Below, one piece after another: positions 16,780-25,750 of a DNA stretch of 33,887 nucleotides. Below the pieces are notes generated by a model, which was given only the letters and a program-made list of their open reading frames with translations, was not told the origin of the DNA and did no database searches. Within the stretch, counting starts at the first letter, position 1, and the number at the start of each line of letters is the position of its first letter. This DNA comes from Paractinoplanes pyxinae. Lineage in GTDB: Bacteria > Actinomycetota > Actinomycetes > Mycobacteriales > Micromonosporaceae. The stretch lies in NCBI RefSeq assembly GCF_026626335.1, contig NZ_JAPNTZ010000030.1, positions 1 to 33,887 on the forward strand, written 5' to 3'. A program made the position numbers and the translations under genes.

Positions 16780-17268
16780 CTAGGTGGCGACAGCTTCGAT
16801 GATCGCATATTGCTTTCCCTGACCATCGTGCGCCATAATCATGCAAACCGACGCGTCGACGGTTGAGCCGTCGGCACGCATCAGACGCCAGGTCTCTGCG
16901 ACATGGTTGATTTCGCCGTGAGCCATCGCTGAGATCAGTACGGCGACTCGGATGGCGTGTACGCGAGCGATGAGTGCGGTGTATGGCTGGCCGATGAGCT
17001 CATCCTGGCGGTGGCCAGCTAATATACAAAATGCCTCGTTTGCCTCAACGAGCACGCCCGGCCCGGCGGTTGGCAACGCCACGACAGCTCTCGCCATCAC
17101 CGTGGGCTGCACCGCTGGCGTCGCCGACTTTTCAACGGCAGACACGTTGCTTTTGAGGCGGGTACGGCCGAGGTGTATGCCCATAGTTGAAAGATCGGAC
17201 GGTAGCGACCGCGGCTGAGCCGAAGACACAAATCGCATATGTTGTTCGTGTAAGGAGTAGGCAAACAT
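16780..17268 (-). CDS. Single PAS-domain protein
   Basis: The C-terminal 110 residues form a PAS domain: VLVEANEAFCILAGHRQDEL, IGQPYTALI, then WRLMRADGSTVDASVCMIM and a last strand KQYAIIEAVAT before the stop. The start is unsure: ATGs at 17268, 17238 and 17184 are all in frame and none has a clear ribosome site. The frame runs on upstream into a different relic (17385-17700), so this may once have been part of a longer protein or an independent small sensor. PAS domains bind small ligands or mediate dimerisation; the ligand is unknown. No kinase domain is attached. Confidence 0.55.
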   Translation of the reverse strand: MFAYSLHEQHMRFVSSAQPRSLPSDLSTMGIHLGRTRLKSNVSAVEKSATPAVQPTVMARAVVALPTAGPGVLVEANEAFCILAGHRQDELIGQPYTALIARVHAIRVAVLISAMAHGEINHVAETWRLMRADGSTVDASVCMIMAHDGQGKQYAIIEAVAT

Positions 17269-17384
17269 CACGGCCGTGCTGCGACGTGATTTAAGGCGGA
17301 GCTGGCATTTTCTCGGTATCGATCGGCGGAGCTCGTTAATCATTCGTCGTCGTCGGCGAATTCGGCGTAGCAAGACGAGCTTGC

Positions 17385-17700
17385 TTATCCGGCAGGTGGC
17401 TCGCCTTCTGAGGATCTGGGGTGGTGTGCCGTTTGCAGGGCGAGAGTGAAGATCGTCCCGCCGCCGGCGATTGTATTCGCAGTGAACGTCGCCGTGGTTG
17501 GCGTGGGCGAGTCCCCGAACGATGTAGTTGCCGAGTCCGGTTCCCTTGACGGTGGTGGAGCCTCGGTAGGCGCGGGCAGCCGTTCGATTAGCCGGTACCG
17601 GACTCCCGAGGGAAGGCCGGGCGCTGTCCACTACCTGGACGTGCATGTCGCCCGGATCGCCGTAGTCCCTGCCGGGACCCTAAGGGTTAAGGATCACGAG
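17385..17700 (-). pseudogene. Histidine kinase ATPase-domain remnant
   Basis: On the minus strand, GDMHVQVVDS is followed in the next frame by APGLPSGVRYRLIERL. The first frame then resumes with ARAYRGSTTVKGTGLGNYIV and RGLAHANHGDVHCEYN. A further frame gives AGGGTIFTLALQTAHH and stops at TAA 17385. These are the G1, F and G2 boxes and the last strand of a HATPase_c domain, in order, with three frame changes. The dimerisation domain and sensor are not visible upstream. It is a broken kinase tail. Confidence 0.6.
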
Positions 17701-17874
17701 CGGGCTCATCGTCGAGGTGACCAAGCTGCTCTATCACGTCAATCCACGTCGCCCTGGCGGATTGGCTGAGGCGGAAATGTCCGCCGTAGTCGAACTCGGC
17801 CACTGGATGACTAGCTGGCTGTTGTACTGAGGCAGTACGGCGAGGGAACGGACTGCACGGCCGACAGAGACTCC

Positions 17875-17902
17875 CGGGAAGGGCCTGGCTTGGCCCTCCC
17901 CG
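17875..17902 (-). terminator. Hairpin downstream of the broken small conserved gene
   Basis: An 11-base stem with one mismatch (CGGGAAGGGCC with GGCCCTCCCCG) and a six-base loop lies about 10 bases past the minus-strand stop at 17912. No U-tract follows. Confidence 0.5.
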
Positions 17903-17911
17903 GTCGGTTCT

Positions 17912-18348
17912 CTACCGTACGGACGGCTCTTTAATGACTGACGTGACTTGGGGCACGAGGTGGTAAGAACAGCCCCAGTAGTCGTAGATGCCGCCTCGCG
18001 CGCGGTTGCTGCCGCACACGACGACAACGCCTGTACCCAGACGGCGTTTCAGATGAGTGGCAAGCCAACCCACGAAACCGCTGTTATCGACGCCGACGGG
18101 GAAGTGGAACGAGAACACTCCAAAGCGCTCGACCGCCTCGGGCGGCACCCGTACGAGGGGCACCAGAGTACTCCACGACTGCTGATCACGCACCACAGCA
18201 AGAGTGTCATCCGACAGCGGCGGAGGGCTCGAGACCGCGACTCCTGGAAATACCAGATCCCGTCATGCACGACCATCTTTGCGAGCGCGATGACCCGGCG
18301 CAGCCGCAGATCGCTTTGTTCCTCGGTCTTCTGACTGACGTCAACCAC
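17912..18348 (-). pseudogene. Small conserved protein (DUF6196-like), frameshifted
   Basis: From a GTG at 18348 one frame gives VDVSQKTEEQSDLRLRRVI and then ALAKMVVHDGIWYFQES. Near 18240 the reading moves to another frame, giving PPLSDDTLAVVRDQQSWSTL, VPPEAVERFGVFSFHFPVG, VDNSGFVGWLATHLKRRLG and TGVVVVCGSNRARGGIYDYW. From memory this resembles an uncharacterised actinobacterial family (DUF6196), about 140 residues; the family name is not certain. One frame change breaks an otherwise full-length gene, and a terminator hairpin follows. Its biochemical role is unknown. A translation start at 18196 in the second frame would give only the C-terminal two thirds. Confidence 0.5.
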
Positions 18349-18833
18349 AAACTCACTGTTAAACAGCTCAACGGCCCACCACAGGCGGGACGCAAACGTA
18401 CAGATGGGCCTCTGCCGGCGAGTTGCGCGCTTGTGCTGGCATTCGCTTTTCGCCGCAGGCATGCGCGCCCTGCGTGAACGGTGTGCTGCCGTCGCCACGT
18501 CAGCCGGACGTGCAGTGGGGTGGCACCTGACTCGCGAGGTCGAGAGAGGCGAATCTCAGTGGTGCATTAACTGAGCGACACCCGCGCTGAAACTCGCGTA
18601 CGAAGCCAGCGGTGAGATGGGGGCCGCGCAGCTTACGCCGCACAGAAGGCGCGCGGCACCAACCGCGCCCCCCGACGATCGCCGCCGCAGGCCCGGATCC
18701 TTCCAGATCACTCGCTGGTGACCCCTCATGGGAGGTGTCGAACCTTGACAGGTTTCATTTGGCGCCTCGGCGGCAAAGTCGCTGAGGCACTGGGCGTGGC
18801 ACATCCGCGCTCTCTGACTGGAAGGAAGTCACG
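18349..18833. other. Region upstream of the small helix-hairpin-helix gene
   Basis: No frame here shows a domain or a ribosome site with a start. It must hold the promoter of the gene at 18834. A TTGACA occurs at about 18743 but no matching -10 is placed correctly, so I do not call it. Confidence 0.35.
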
Positions 18834-19058
18834 ATGCCGATCTCGGTGAACCTCGACAAGACGCTGGACAAGGCGTACGAGTCCAGCTCACTGTCCGAGC
18901 TTGCCAACGCTCCAGTGTCTGCGCTGGCTGGCGTCAGCGAGGCCGACGCTGAGGCGCTGCAGAAGGCCTTCGACATCAAGACGATCGCTGACTTGGCGAG
19001 CAACAAGTATGTACTTGCGGCTCAGGGAATTACTCACCTGAGCAAGATCGCTGGCTAA
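18834..19058 (+). CDS. Small helix-hairpin-helix protein
   Basis: This intact 74-residue gene has a strong ribosome site (GGAAGGAAG, six bases before ATG). It starts MPISVNLDKTLDKAYESSS, then APVSALAGVSEADAEALQKA and FDIKTIADLASNKYVLAAQG. The pattern 'hydrophobic-L-x-G-V-S-x-x-D-A-x-x-L-x-x-A-F-x-I-x-T-I-x-D-L' is that of a helix-hairpin-helix/SAM-like fold, as in many small actinobacterial proteins of unknown role. No partner gene is adjacent: the neighbours on both sides are broken. Nucleic-acid or protein binding is possible from the fold, but no function is established. Confidence 0.8.
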   Translation: MPISVNLDKTLDKAYESSSLSELANAPVSALAGVSEADAEALQKAFDIKTIADLASNKYVLAAQGITHLSKIAG

Positions 19059-19199
19059 GCCAATGCATGCGGCGGTGGCGCAACGCCTCAGGCGGGCGCT
19101 TGTGTCACCGTCGCGTAATGGTTTCTCCCCGAAGCGTCTATGACTGCAGCGACCCGTGCAACGGCGCTACCCAGAATGACGGGGACATCGCAGCAAATT

Positions 19200-19440
19200 C
19201 ACGCCGAGCTTCACCGTCTACTCCGCGATCCCGCGGTCGCAGAGGAAGCCAGAGGCCCTACGAGGATCGTCAGTGCATCGCCCGCAAGGTTGAGGACCTG
19301 GACACTATGCTGACCAAGGCGGACACCGGAAACGTCTTCGGCCTCAGCTCTGTTGGCGCCATGAGCTCCTTGGAGGCGGCAAACTCCTCTGCAGTACCCC
19401 GGGCCAGGGTCCACGAGCCGCCGTTCTACCCGCGATGGCC
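19200..19440 (+). pseudogene. Alpha/beta hydrolase fragment
   Basis: The plus frame reads RKVEDLDTMLTKADTGNVFG, LSSVGAMSSLEAANSS, then VHEPPFY. Intact alpha/beta hydrolases of this group have REVEDLxAxL..AG...VFGLSSGAxxALEAA and later YEPPF. The nucleophile elbow GLSSGA is altered to GLSSVGA by an inserted residue. The N-terminal strands and the whole C-terminal half with catalytic Asp and His are absent. It cannot be active. Confidence 0.55.
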
Positions 19441-19805
19441 TCTCCCATTATGGGAATCCGGCGAATAGGCCACGGGATCCGAGTCGGACAGTTGGCGTCC
19501 GCGCTGGCGGACTAACTACGCACCGCCCAGACCGCCCCCGTCGGCTACCGGACATCGACCCGGGCCAGGCCCGACGGCGGCTGACGGCTACGTCGCGGCG
19601 GTCACCGGCCACGACGGCTCCGAGATCGCCGTCATCCAGATCGATCCGGTGCCGCATAATCAGTCCGTCTGCCTGGAAGGCTTAGCCGCTGGGCATGTAG
19701 GGGCCGGCGACGCCCTGTCTGCACGCAGGTGAAGCATGCGGCTGGTGCCCCCTTTATTGGCAAGCACGACACGGTTTTACAGGCCGTGATGCATACTGCA
19801 TTGAG
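19441..19805. other. Spacer, possible coding relic
   Basis: A plus frame at about 19580-19732 reads ADGYVAAVTGHDGSEIAVIQ and then IDPVPHNQSVCLEG before a TGA. It looks coding-like but has no start or family I can support. Confidence 0.25.
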
Positions 19806-20489
19806 ATGCTTTACCGGCATGCACCAGCAGCGGTGAACACTCCTACCGACGAGATTGACGTGACTTCTAAGACGAGGCAGCGCCCTACGCCGGAGACACA
19901 GGGTTTACCAGCCTTGGACAGGCTTCTCCAGCTAGTGGTGGCCGCCTGTGACGTACCGGCGGCCGTGGTGTCGCTGACGCACGACGGTGACCAGGTCGTA
20001 CTGGCGTGTCGAGGAATCGGTGCGCTGAAGATTGGCTCCACGTTCCCCGACGCGGTTCCCCTGAGCGGCAACGTGCCGAGTGGCGGACTTCCGCTAATCG
20101 TCGAGGATACGGACTCTCGCCATGGCATCACAGTCGCCCGTGGCTTGGGCGAGTATGGCCTTCGCTCCTACGCTGCCTTGCCGGTCCGCGACGACAGCGG
20201 TGAAGTCTTCGCAACGCTGACGATTGGCGCACCATGGCCACGTTTCTGGTGTACAGCCGAACTTCGGGCCGTCGATACGGCAACACAACTGCTACCTGAC
20301 CTGCTGGCCTTCCACATCGCACACCTGCACAAGGGACCGCACCGGCTGGCTGTCACGCCTGACCGTAAACGGTCCGCCATTACTCAAGCTCGCATCACAA
20401 TGATTCGTTCGCGCGCCACCCTTTCCAGGGCTCACCACATCATCGCAGCCACGCAAGCCGCCCGCATAGCCCGAAACGCGGCCCAGTAA
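19806..20489 (+). CDS. GAF-domain protein
   Basis: This is a 227-residue protein. Residues about 35-175 form a GAF domain: LPALDRLLQLVVAACDVPAA, VVSLTHDGDQVVLACRG, then LPLIVEDTDSRHGI and YGLRSYAALPVRDDSGEVFA. The C-terminal 45 residues are rich in Arg and Ala and probably helical, with no catalytic domain. The ATG at 19806 lacks a clear ribosome site; in-frame GTGs at 19833 and 19860 are alternatives. GAF proteins of this kind bind small molecules or act as docking modules in signalling. It is intact, unlike the GAF relic at 15232. Its partner is unknown. Confidence 0.65.
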   Translation: MLYRHAPAAVNTPTDEIDVTSKTRQRPTPETQGLPALDRLLQLVVAACDVPAAVVSLTHDGDQVVLACRGIGALKIGSTFPDAVPLSGNVPSGGLPLIVEDTDSRHGITVARGLGEYGLRSYAALPVRDDSGEVFATLTIGAPWPRFWCTAELRAVDTATQLLPDLLAFHIAHLHKGPHRLAVTPDRKRSAITQARITMIRSRATLSRAHHIIAATQAARIARNAAQ

Positions 20490-21139
20490 GCCATGGCGTC
20501 CGACAACACGTCCGCTGCCATGGTGACGTGATCCGAGTTGAGGTGTTCGACTCCAGTAACGACCGGTCCAGGCAATACCCGCCGGATCCTCGTCGTGTCG
20601 GAGGACGAGGTCTGCTACTGGTAGCCGCTATGCCCCGTGACTGGAGTGTTCAACACCGTGACGCGGGAGAGACTGTATGGGCCGACATTCCGATATGCCG
20701 ATGACGACAGACGGCCAGTCCGCGCTCAAGCCGAGGCAGTGCCCGAGCGCTCGAGTGTGGCCCATAGAGAACGAGGCTTGGCGAAGTGCTGGACGACCGT
20801 TGATATGAGGCCTACCGTCGGATGGGGAGCGCCGCTGTGGATAGGCGCCGCCACGCTCGTTCACAGCGGCTCCTACGGCCGGTTTCTCCCCGGAGGTTTT
20901 CACGCCGGCAACGTTGCGCACAGCCCTGAGCGCGGGCGGTTGAAGCCCATGGCAGAGAGCCGCCATGGCCGTCAGTGCTGGGCATCCAGACTCCGTCGGC
21001 ACCTTCGTCAGCAACCGCTGAGCTCGAGGGACTTGCTGGTTCAGCCACTGCAGCTGCAGCTAGCCGCTTCGCGGATCTGGCAGCATGCAGAAGTCGTCTG
21101 CGTACGAAGTGCCCTGCGTGATTGCTGTCTGACCCGCGC
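20490..21139. other. 650 bases without a recognisable gene
   Basis: Open frames on both strands (for example plus 20637-21152 and minus 20812-21228) overlap each other. They lack ribosome sites and show no domain. I regard the stretch as non-coding or too decayed to read. Confidence 0.4.
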
Positions 21140-24100
21140 TTCAACCACCTGAACCGCTGCGATCTTGGACAGTGCGGCTCGAAGGTCGTTCTGCGGCACT
21201 GGCCGGGACCGGATGAAGCCTTAGCCACGGTGACAGCCGAGGTGCCGCAATGCGGCGGCCTGCTCCAGGGTTTCCACTCCCTCGGCCACCGCGCGCAGAA
21301 CGGTGGCCTGGGCCACCTTGATGACCACCTCGCTGAGCGCGGTGCCGGAGGCCGAGTTCACGATGGGGTCGACGAAACTCTCATCGATCTTTAAGGATTG
21401 TCCCGGGCAGGTTCTGCACGTAGCTGAGGGAGCTCTAGCCGATTTCGCAGTCGTCCAATGCGATCTGCACCTTGCAGGCCGGGACTGCATGCAGCGTCTC
21501 GATGGCGACGTCAGGCTCGCCGATGAGCGCGGTCTCCGTCACCTCGAGGATCAGCCGCTGCGGGTCAAGTCCGCTGTCAGCTAACGCAGCCTGCAGATCG
21601 CTGACGAAGCGCGGATGAGTCAGTTGGCGGGCGGACACATTCACGCTGATGGAGGCGGAGGCGAGGGCCGGCACGTCGTGCGGCTAGGCTGCGGCATCGT
21701 GGCAGGCTTGTCGCAGTAACCACGTGCCCAGCTCGACGATCAGTCCGCTGTCCTCGGCAAGGGCAATGAACCGGTCGGGCGGCACCATGCCTTCACCGGG
21801 CCGTTGCCAGCGCACCGGTGCCTCGGCGCCGACGGGCAGGCCGGTATCAAGGGCGATGACCGGCTGGTAGTGCAGGATTAGCTCACCGCAGCTATCGCTC
21901 GTGCGAGGCCGGCTTCGTCCTTGATTCGCTGCTCCACTGCGGCGGCCAGCTTGGCGTCGAACATGTACACCTGCTCAGATCCGCGCGTTCTGGCATGGCG
22001 CAAGGCGGAATCGGCGCTGCGCAGCACAGCGGCGGGCAGGTTCTGCTCGAAGCTGATCAGGCTGATGCCGATGCCGGCTCGCAGCCGCATCTGATGTCCC
22101 CCGACCATGAGGGGTTGGCTGACGGCCCGTTGCAGCTGTTCGGCGAGCGCACAGAAGTTGGCATCTGCCGACTGGTAGCTGAGCACCACGAACTCGTCGG
22201 CACTGAGCCGGGCCACCAAATCGTCGGGGCCGACACTGCTGCGTAAGCGCTCGGCTATCAGCCTGAGCACCTGATCGCCGACCACATGGCCCAGAGAGTC
22301 GTTGACCTGGCGGAACCGGTCAATGTTGATCAACAGGACGGCGCTACGCACCTCTGCAGGATTGAAAATGTCGTCTTGGGTGAGGCCGATGTGCTCCAGC
22401 AGCAGGCCCCGGTTGGCGAGGGCGGTCACCGGGTCGTGCGTGGCCTGCCAGGCCAGCGACTCACTGGCCCGCTGCCTCTCAACGACCCGGCCGAGCACCA
22501 GCCCGACCTGCTTGAGGCCGGCCACGATCTCTTGATGGATCGACGCGTTGTCCAGGAAGGTAGAACGCCAGGATCCCACAGACATCGCCCCGGGCCAGGA
22601 CGGGAACGGCCACTGCAGCGCCGACGCCGCAGAGCTGCACCGCCGGCCCCATCGGCTTCAGGTCCTCCGGGCCGGTCGCGACTCTCGACTCGGCCTCAAA
22701 TGCCATCTCCTGATGAGTCGGCGCGCCGCCTCGTTCGGCGAGCTCTCGAAGCCTGCACAGCGCGGAGCTGTGATGGTTCTCGTCGACGTGCCACACGGCC
22801 GGCCCGCCGTCGGGAGCCCAGGCGCGCCCGGCCACCCAGCCCAGCCGGGAACACACTTGCTGCATGACGGTAGCGGCGGCCTCAGAGAAGGTGGTCGTGT
22901 CATTGGCCGTCACGGCGGCGTGGCGGATCAGCGCGGTTACCCGTTCAGTGCGCTGCTGGGCGCTGATGTCACGCAGGATGACGCGTGCCGCGCGAAGCAC
23001 AGATGTAATGGGGCTTGCCGTTCTGAGACCACTGCGACAGCGACAGTTCGGTTATCAGGTCCCGGCCGTCCGCGTGGATCACCGGGACCTCGACAGTGGA
23101 GTCGACCAGGTGAGCCTTTCCTCCGGCGGCGACGCGGCTGACATCGGCGTTGTGGGCGTCGCGGCAGCGTGGCGGGACCAGACGATCGAGGTTTTGGCCC
23201 AGCATGTCGGCTGCCGGATAGCCGAGCAGCCGCTCGGCGCCTAGGGTCCAGGCGATCACGCGGCTGCGTTCGTCGAGGCTGAAGATGCCGTCGACTGCAG
23301 AGTGCACTTCGAGAAGCCGCGCCTCGGCGGCGCGCCGCTCGGCGAGCGACTCGACGGTGTTCAGCAATTGCCAGGGACAGCCCGCCGTCGGCTGGATCAG
23401 AGAGTTCGAAACCGGCACGGGCATCAGCGAGCCCTCTCGGCGTACCGCTTCTCTCTGAGCGCAGCCCGGCGCGACCTGCTGATCAAGTCGTTGGCGACGG
23501 CAACGTCGGCGTCGTGATCGGTATCCGCGGTGATCTCGCGGAAGCTGCGGCCTACCAGCTCCTCGGTGCCGTAGTCGAGCAGGTCTGCAAAGGCACGGTT
23601 GACGCGTACGTACCTTCCTGAGTCGTCGACCAGCGTCAGTCCGGTCGTGGCGTGGTCGAATGCCGTTCGGAGCTGTTCCTTCGACGCTCTTTCGGTCTCG
23701 TTGGCGACAGCCAGCATCCGCACCGTTCGAGCCACCTCATCGGCCAGCTGCTCGGCTTGCAACCCCCCGCTCGGCGATCTGGACCAGCGCCGTCAGGTCG
23801 GCCAGCCGATCGGCTGGCACAGCGTTCGCCCGGCTGTCGAGGACGCAGACGGTTCCTAGCGTACGCCCTTGTCTGACAACAGCGGCACACCCGCGTACGT
23901 CTTGACATGGGGTGCGCCGGCGACCACCGGGAAGTGCGCGAATCGAGGGTCGCGGGAGGCGTCCGGGATCAGCAGCGCATCGTGCGGCGTCAACAGCGCC
24001 GTCACACAGAATGACGAGGCGATCTCATGGGTGAAAGGTCGAAGCCGAGCCCAGCGACGAAGTGCTGGTATTGCAGACCGACGAGGCTTACTGCAGCCAT

Positions 24101-24200
24101 AGACGTGCCGCAGATGCGGGCAGCGGTTTCCGCCACCTTCGGCAGTGCCTCATTGTCATGCTGCAGTGCCTCATTGTCACGCTGCAGAGCTTCGACACGT
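21140..24200 (-). pseudogene. GAF-PAS-PAS-GAF-GGDEF-EAL cyclic-di-GMP protein, multiply broken
   Basis: On the minus strand domains follow in order: coiled coil (two 21-base repeats), GAF (VGLQYQHFVAGLGF, then APHVKTYAGVPLLSDKG), PAS (TAFDHATTGLTLVDDSGRYV), PAS (VDGIFSLDERSRVIAWTLGA), GAF (FSEAAATVMQQVCSRLGW), GGDEF (THDPVTALANRGLLL) and EAL (ELILHYQPVIALDTGLPVG). Frame changes fall near 24030, 23850, 23765, 23430, 22985, 22570 and 21885. Stops also occur at about 21690 and 21437, another frame change near 21400, and a TAA at about 21230. The GGDEF motif reads SADEF (22190-22204) and the EAL motif reads EAP (GAEAPVRW), so both sites had also drifted. No start with a ribosome site is found. 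An intact form would have been about 1000 residues and would have turned over cyclic-di-GMP. Confidence 0.8.
24146..24187 (-). repeat. Two tandem 21-base repeats encoding a coiled coil
   Basis: Copies at 24146-24166 and 24167-24187 differ at one base. Each encodes LQ(R/H)DNEA, one heptad of a coiled coil just before the first GAF domain of the broken cyclic-di-GMP protein. Confidence 0.85.
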
Positions 24201-24309
24201 CGTCGGCCGATGGCTGCCCCTGATCTGCACCTGCTGGTTTGCTGTGTGAACCGGTTCTCTCTGCCGAGTGTTCTGGCACTACACGTTCGCCTAGACCGCG
24301 GAGACGACC

Positions 24310-25692
24310 ATGGGACAGCCGTCGGACGTCGGCAGCGCAACATCCTGCCTGGCAAATCAGCGTTCGCGACCAAAGATCGCCGGCGGGTCTGCTTCTGCTC
24401 GGTTGCAACCAGCAGCGCACGCGTCTGTTTCCGCAGAGCCGAAGGCGGAGCTGAGTGATCAGCGTGGCGCTCGCCGGCTGCCAGTTGACGTGGCGGAGCA
24501 GTCTCGGCTGGCTGCGGTGCACCGCTATCAGCTGTTCGACCAGCCACGGCGGCGAATACTCGACGACCTCGCTCACCTGGCCTCGTCGATGTTCGACCTA
24601 CCGATCGCCGCTGTGTCTCTGGTCGATGAGCAGCGCGTGTGGTTTGCCGGCGCGGTGGGGCTGACCAGCGATGATGCACCGGCTGCCCGGTCGATCTGCG
24701 CACGCATCGTTGCTACGGGCCGCGCGCTGATCATCAGTGACATCCGGGCGCAGCCATGGCTTGAGGCGTTCAGTGATCCCGTCGGCGAGTCTTCCATCCG
24801 CTCTTACGCCGGCGCCCCGATCGTCGACGAGGACGGTCACGTCGTCGGTGTCCTGTCCGTGGCGGGTCACCAGGCCCGGCAATTCGACGACCGTGAGCGT
24901 GACCTTCTCGAGCGGCTTGCTGGACAAGCCGCCGGTCATCTCGCCGCAATCCGTAGCCGTCTCGCTTTGACCGAGGTCGGTGAGGAACTGTCTCGTCTCG
25001 TTCGCCGGGAAGAGGATCTTGTCGCCACCGTCTCGCACGAATTACGGACTCCTGTCACCAGCATGCTCGGCTATCTGGAGCTGCTCGTCGACGAGGACTC
25101 CTCCGGTGCCTATCAGCCGTTCCTCGAGCCGATGCGCCGCAACGGAGCCCGCTTGGTCCGCATGGTCGACGACTTGCTGGCCGGCGCCGTGCCGGTAGGC
25201 GCGGCGATGGATCTCGGCTGCGAACCGGTCGATCTGGCCGCCGTCGCGGAGACAGCAGCAGTCCTCTGCGTCAATCACCTCAACGGCCGCCCGGCGGACA
25301 TCTCCATTGAAACGGTGGGCGAGCAAGCAACCGTGCAGGGCGACTTCACCCGGCTTTGTCAGGCGACCGAGCATTTGCTGCGCAACGCGGTGCTCTACTC
25401 CCCGGCGACGAGCCCGATCCTCGTGCGGGTGACAACCTCAGAGCGGCCGTGCATCGAGGTCGTCGATTACGGGCGGGGCATCCCCGCCGATGAACTACCG
25501 CATGTCACGCAGCGGTTCTATCGCGGTCAGCAGGCACGGCGCAACGCGGTGCCCGGGATGGGTCTGGGTTTGGCCATCGCCCGCGGCATCGTGGAGGCAC
25601 ACGGCGGTTCGTTGACGCTCACCTGTTCACCCGAGGCAGACGGCACCACGGCCTGCCTGCGTCTACCCGCGCGCAGACCGCTCACTCGATGA
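24310..25692 (+). CDS. Cytosolic GAF-domain sensor histidine kinase
   Basis: The protein is 460 residues with no membrane helices. ATG 24310 has GGAG six bases upstream. A poorly ordered N-terminus of about 60 residues is followed by GAF (about 75-220: RILDDLAHLASSMFDLPIAA, then SIRSYAGAPIVDEDGHVVGV). The HisKA domain has phospho-acceptor H243 in ATVSHELRTPVTSML. The HATPase_c domain has N box TEHLLRNAVLYS, G1 DYGRGIP and G2 GMGLGLAIARGIV. It lies head to head with the broken cyclic-di-GMP gene and tail to tail with the receiver gene at 25751-26170, which is a plausible but unproven partner. The GAF domain is of the same kind as the relic at 15232. Confidence 0.92.
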   Translation: MGQPSDVGSATSCLANQRSRPKIAGGSASARLQPAAHASVSAEPKAELSDQRGARRLPVDVAEQSRLAAVHRYQLFDQPRRRILDDLAHLASSMFDLPIAAVSLVDEQRVWFAGAVGLTSDDAPAARSICARIVATGRALIISDIRAQPWLEAFSDPVGESSIRSYAGAPIVDEDGHVVGVLSVAGHQARQFDDRERDLLERLAGQAAGHLAAIRSRLALTEVGEELSRLVRREEDLVATVSHELRTPVTSMLGYLELLVDEDSSGAYQPFLEPMRRNGARLVRMVDDLLAGAVPVGAAMDLGCEPVDLAAVAETAAVLCVNHLNGRPADISIETVGEQATVQGDFTRLCQATEHLLRNAVLYSPATSPILVRVTTSERPCIEVVDYGRGIPADELPHVTQRFYRGQQARRNAVPGMGLGLAIARGIVEAHGGSLTLTCSPEADGTTACLRLPARRPLTR

Positions 25693-25717
25693 AGTGCGAG
25701 TGTCATCAAAGCTTCCA

Positions 25718-25739
25718 TCGCCGACGGCCGCCTCGGCGA
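25718..25739. terminator. Shared hairpin between convergent kinase and receiver genes
   Basis: A perfect seven-base stem (TCGCCGA with TCGGCGA) and an eight-base G/C loop sit in the 58-base gap between two convergent stops. It would work in both directions. Confidence 0.5.
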
Positions 25740-25750
25740 ACCCTCCGCCG

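Noticed and set aside
20637..21152. A 171-residue plus-strand open frame
   Set aside because: There is no ribosome site, no domain and mixed codon use, and its end overlaps the readable EAL tail on the minus strand.
15232..24200. Explaining all frame changes as sequencing error
   Set aside because: Very long intact frames flank the zone, and some lesions are stops, substitutions at catalytic motifs or a roughly 100-residue deletion, which base-calling errors would not produce. It remains possible for single cases such as 18240.
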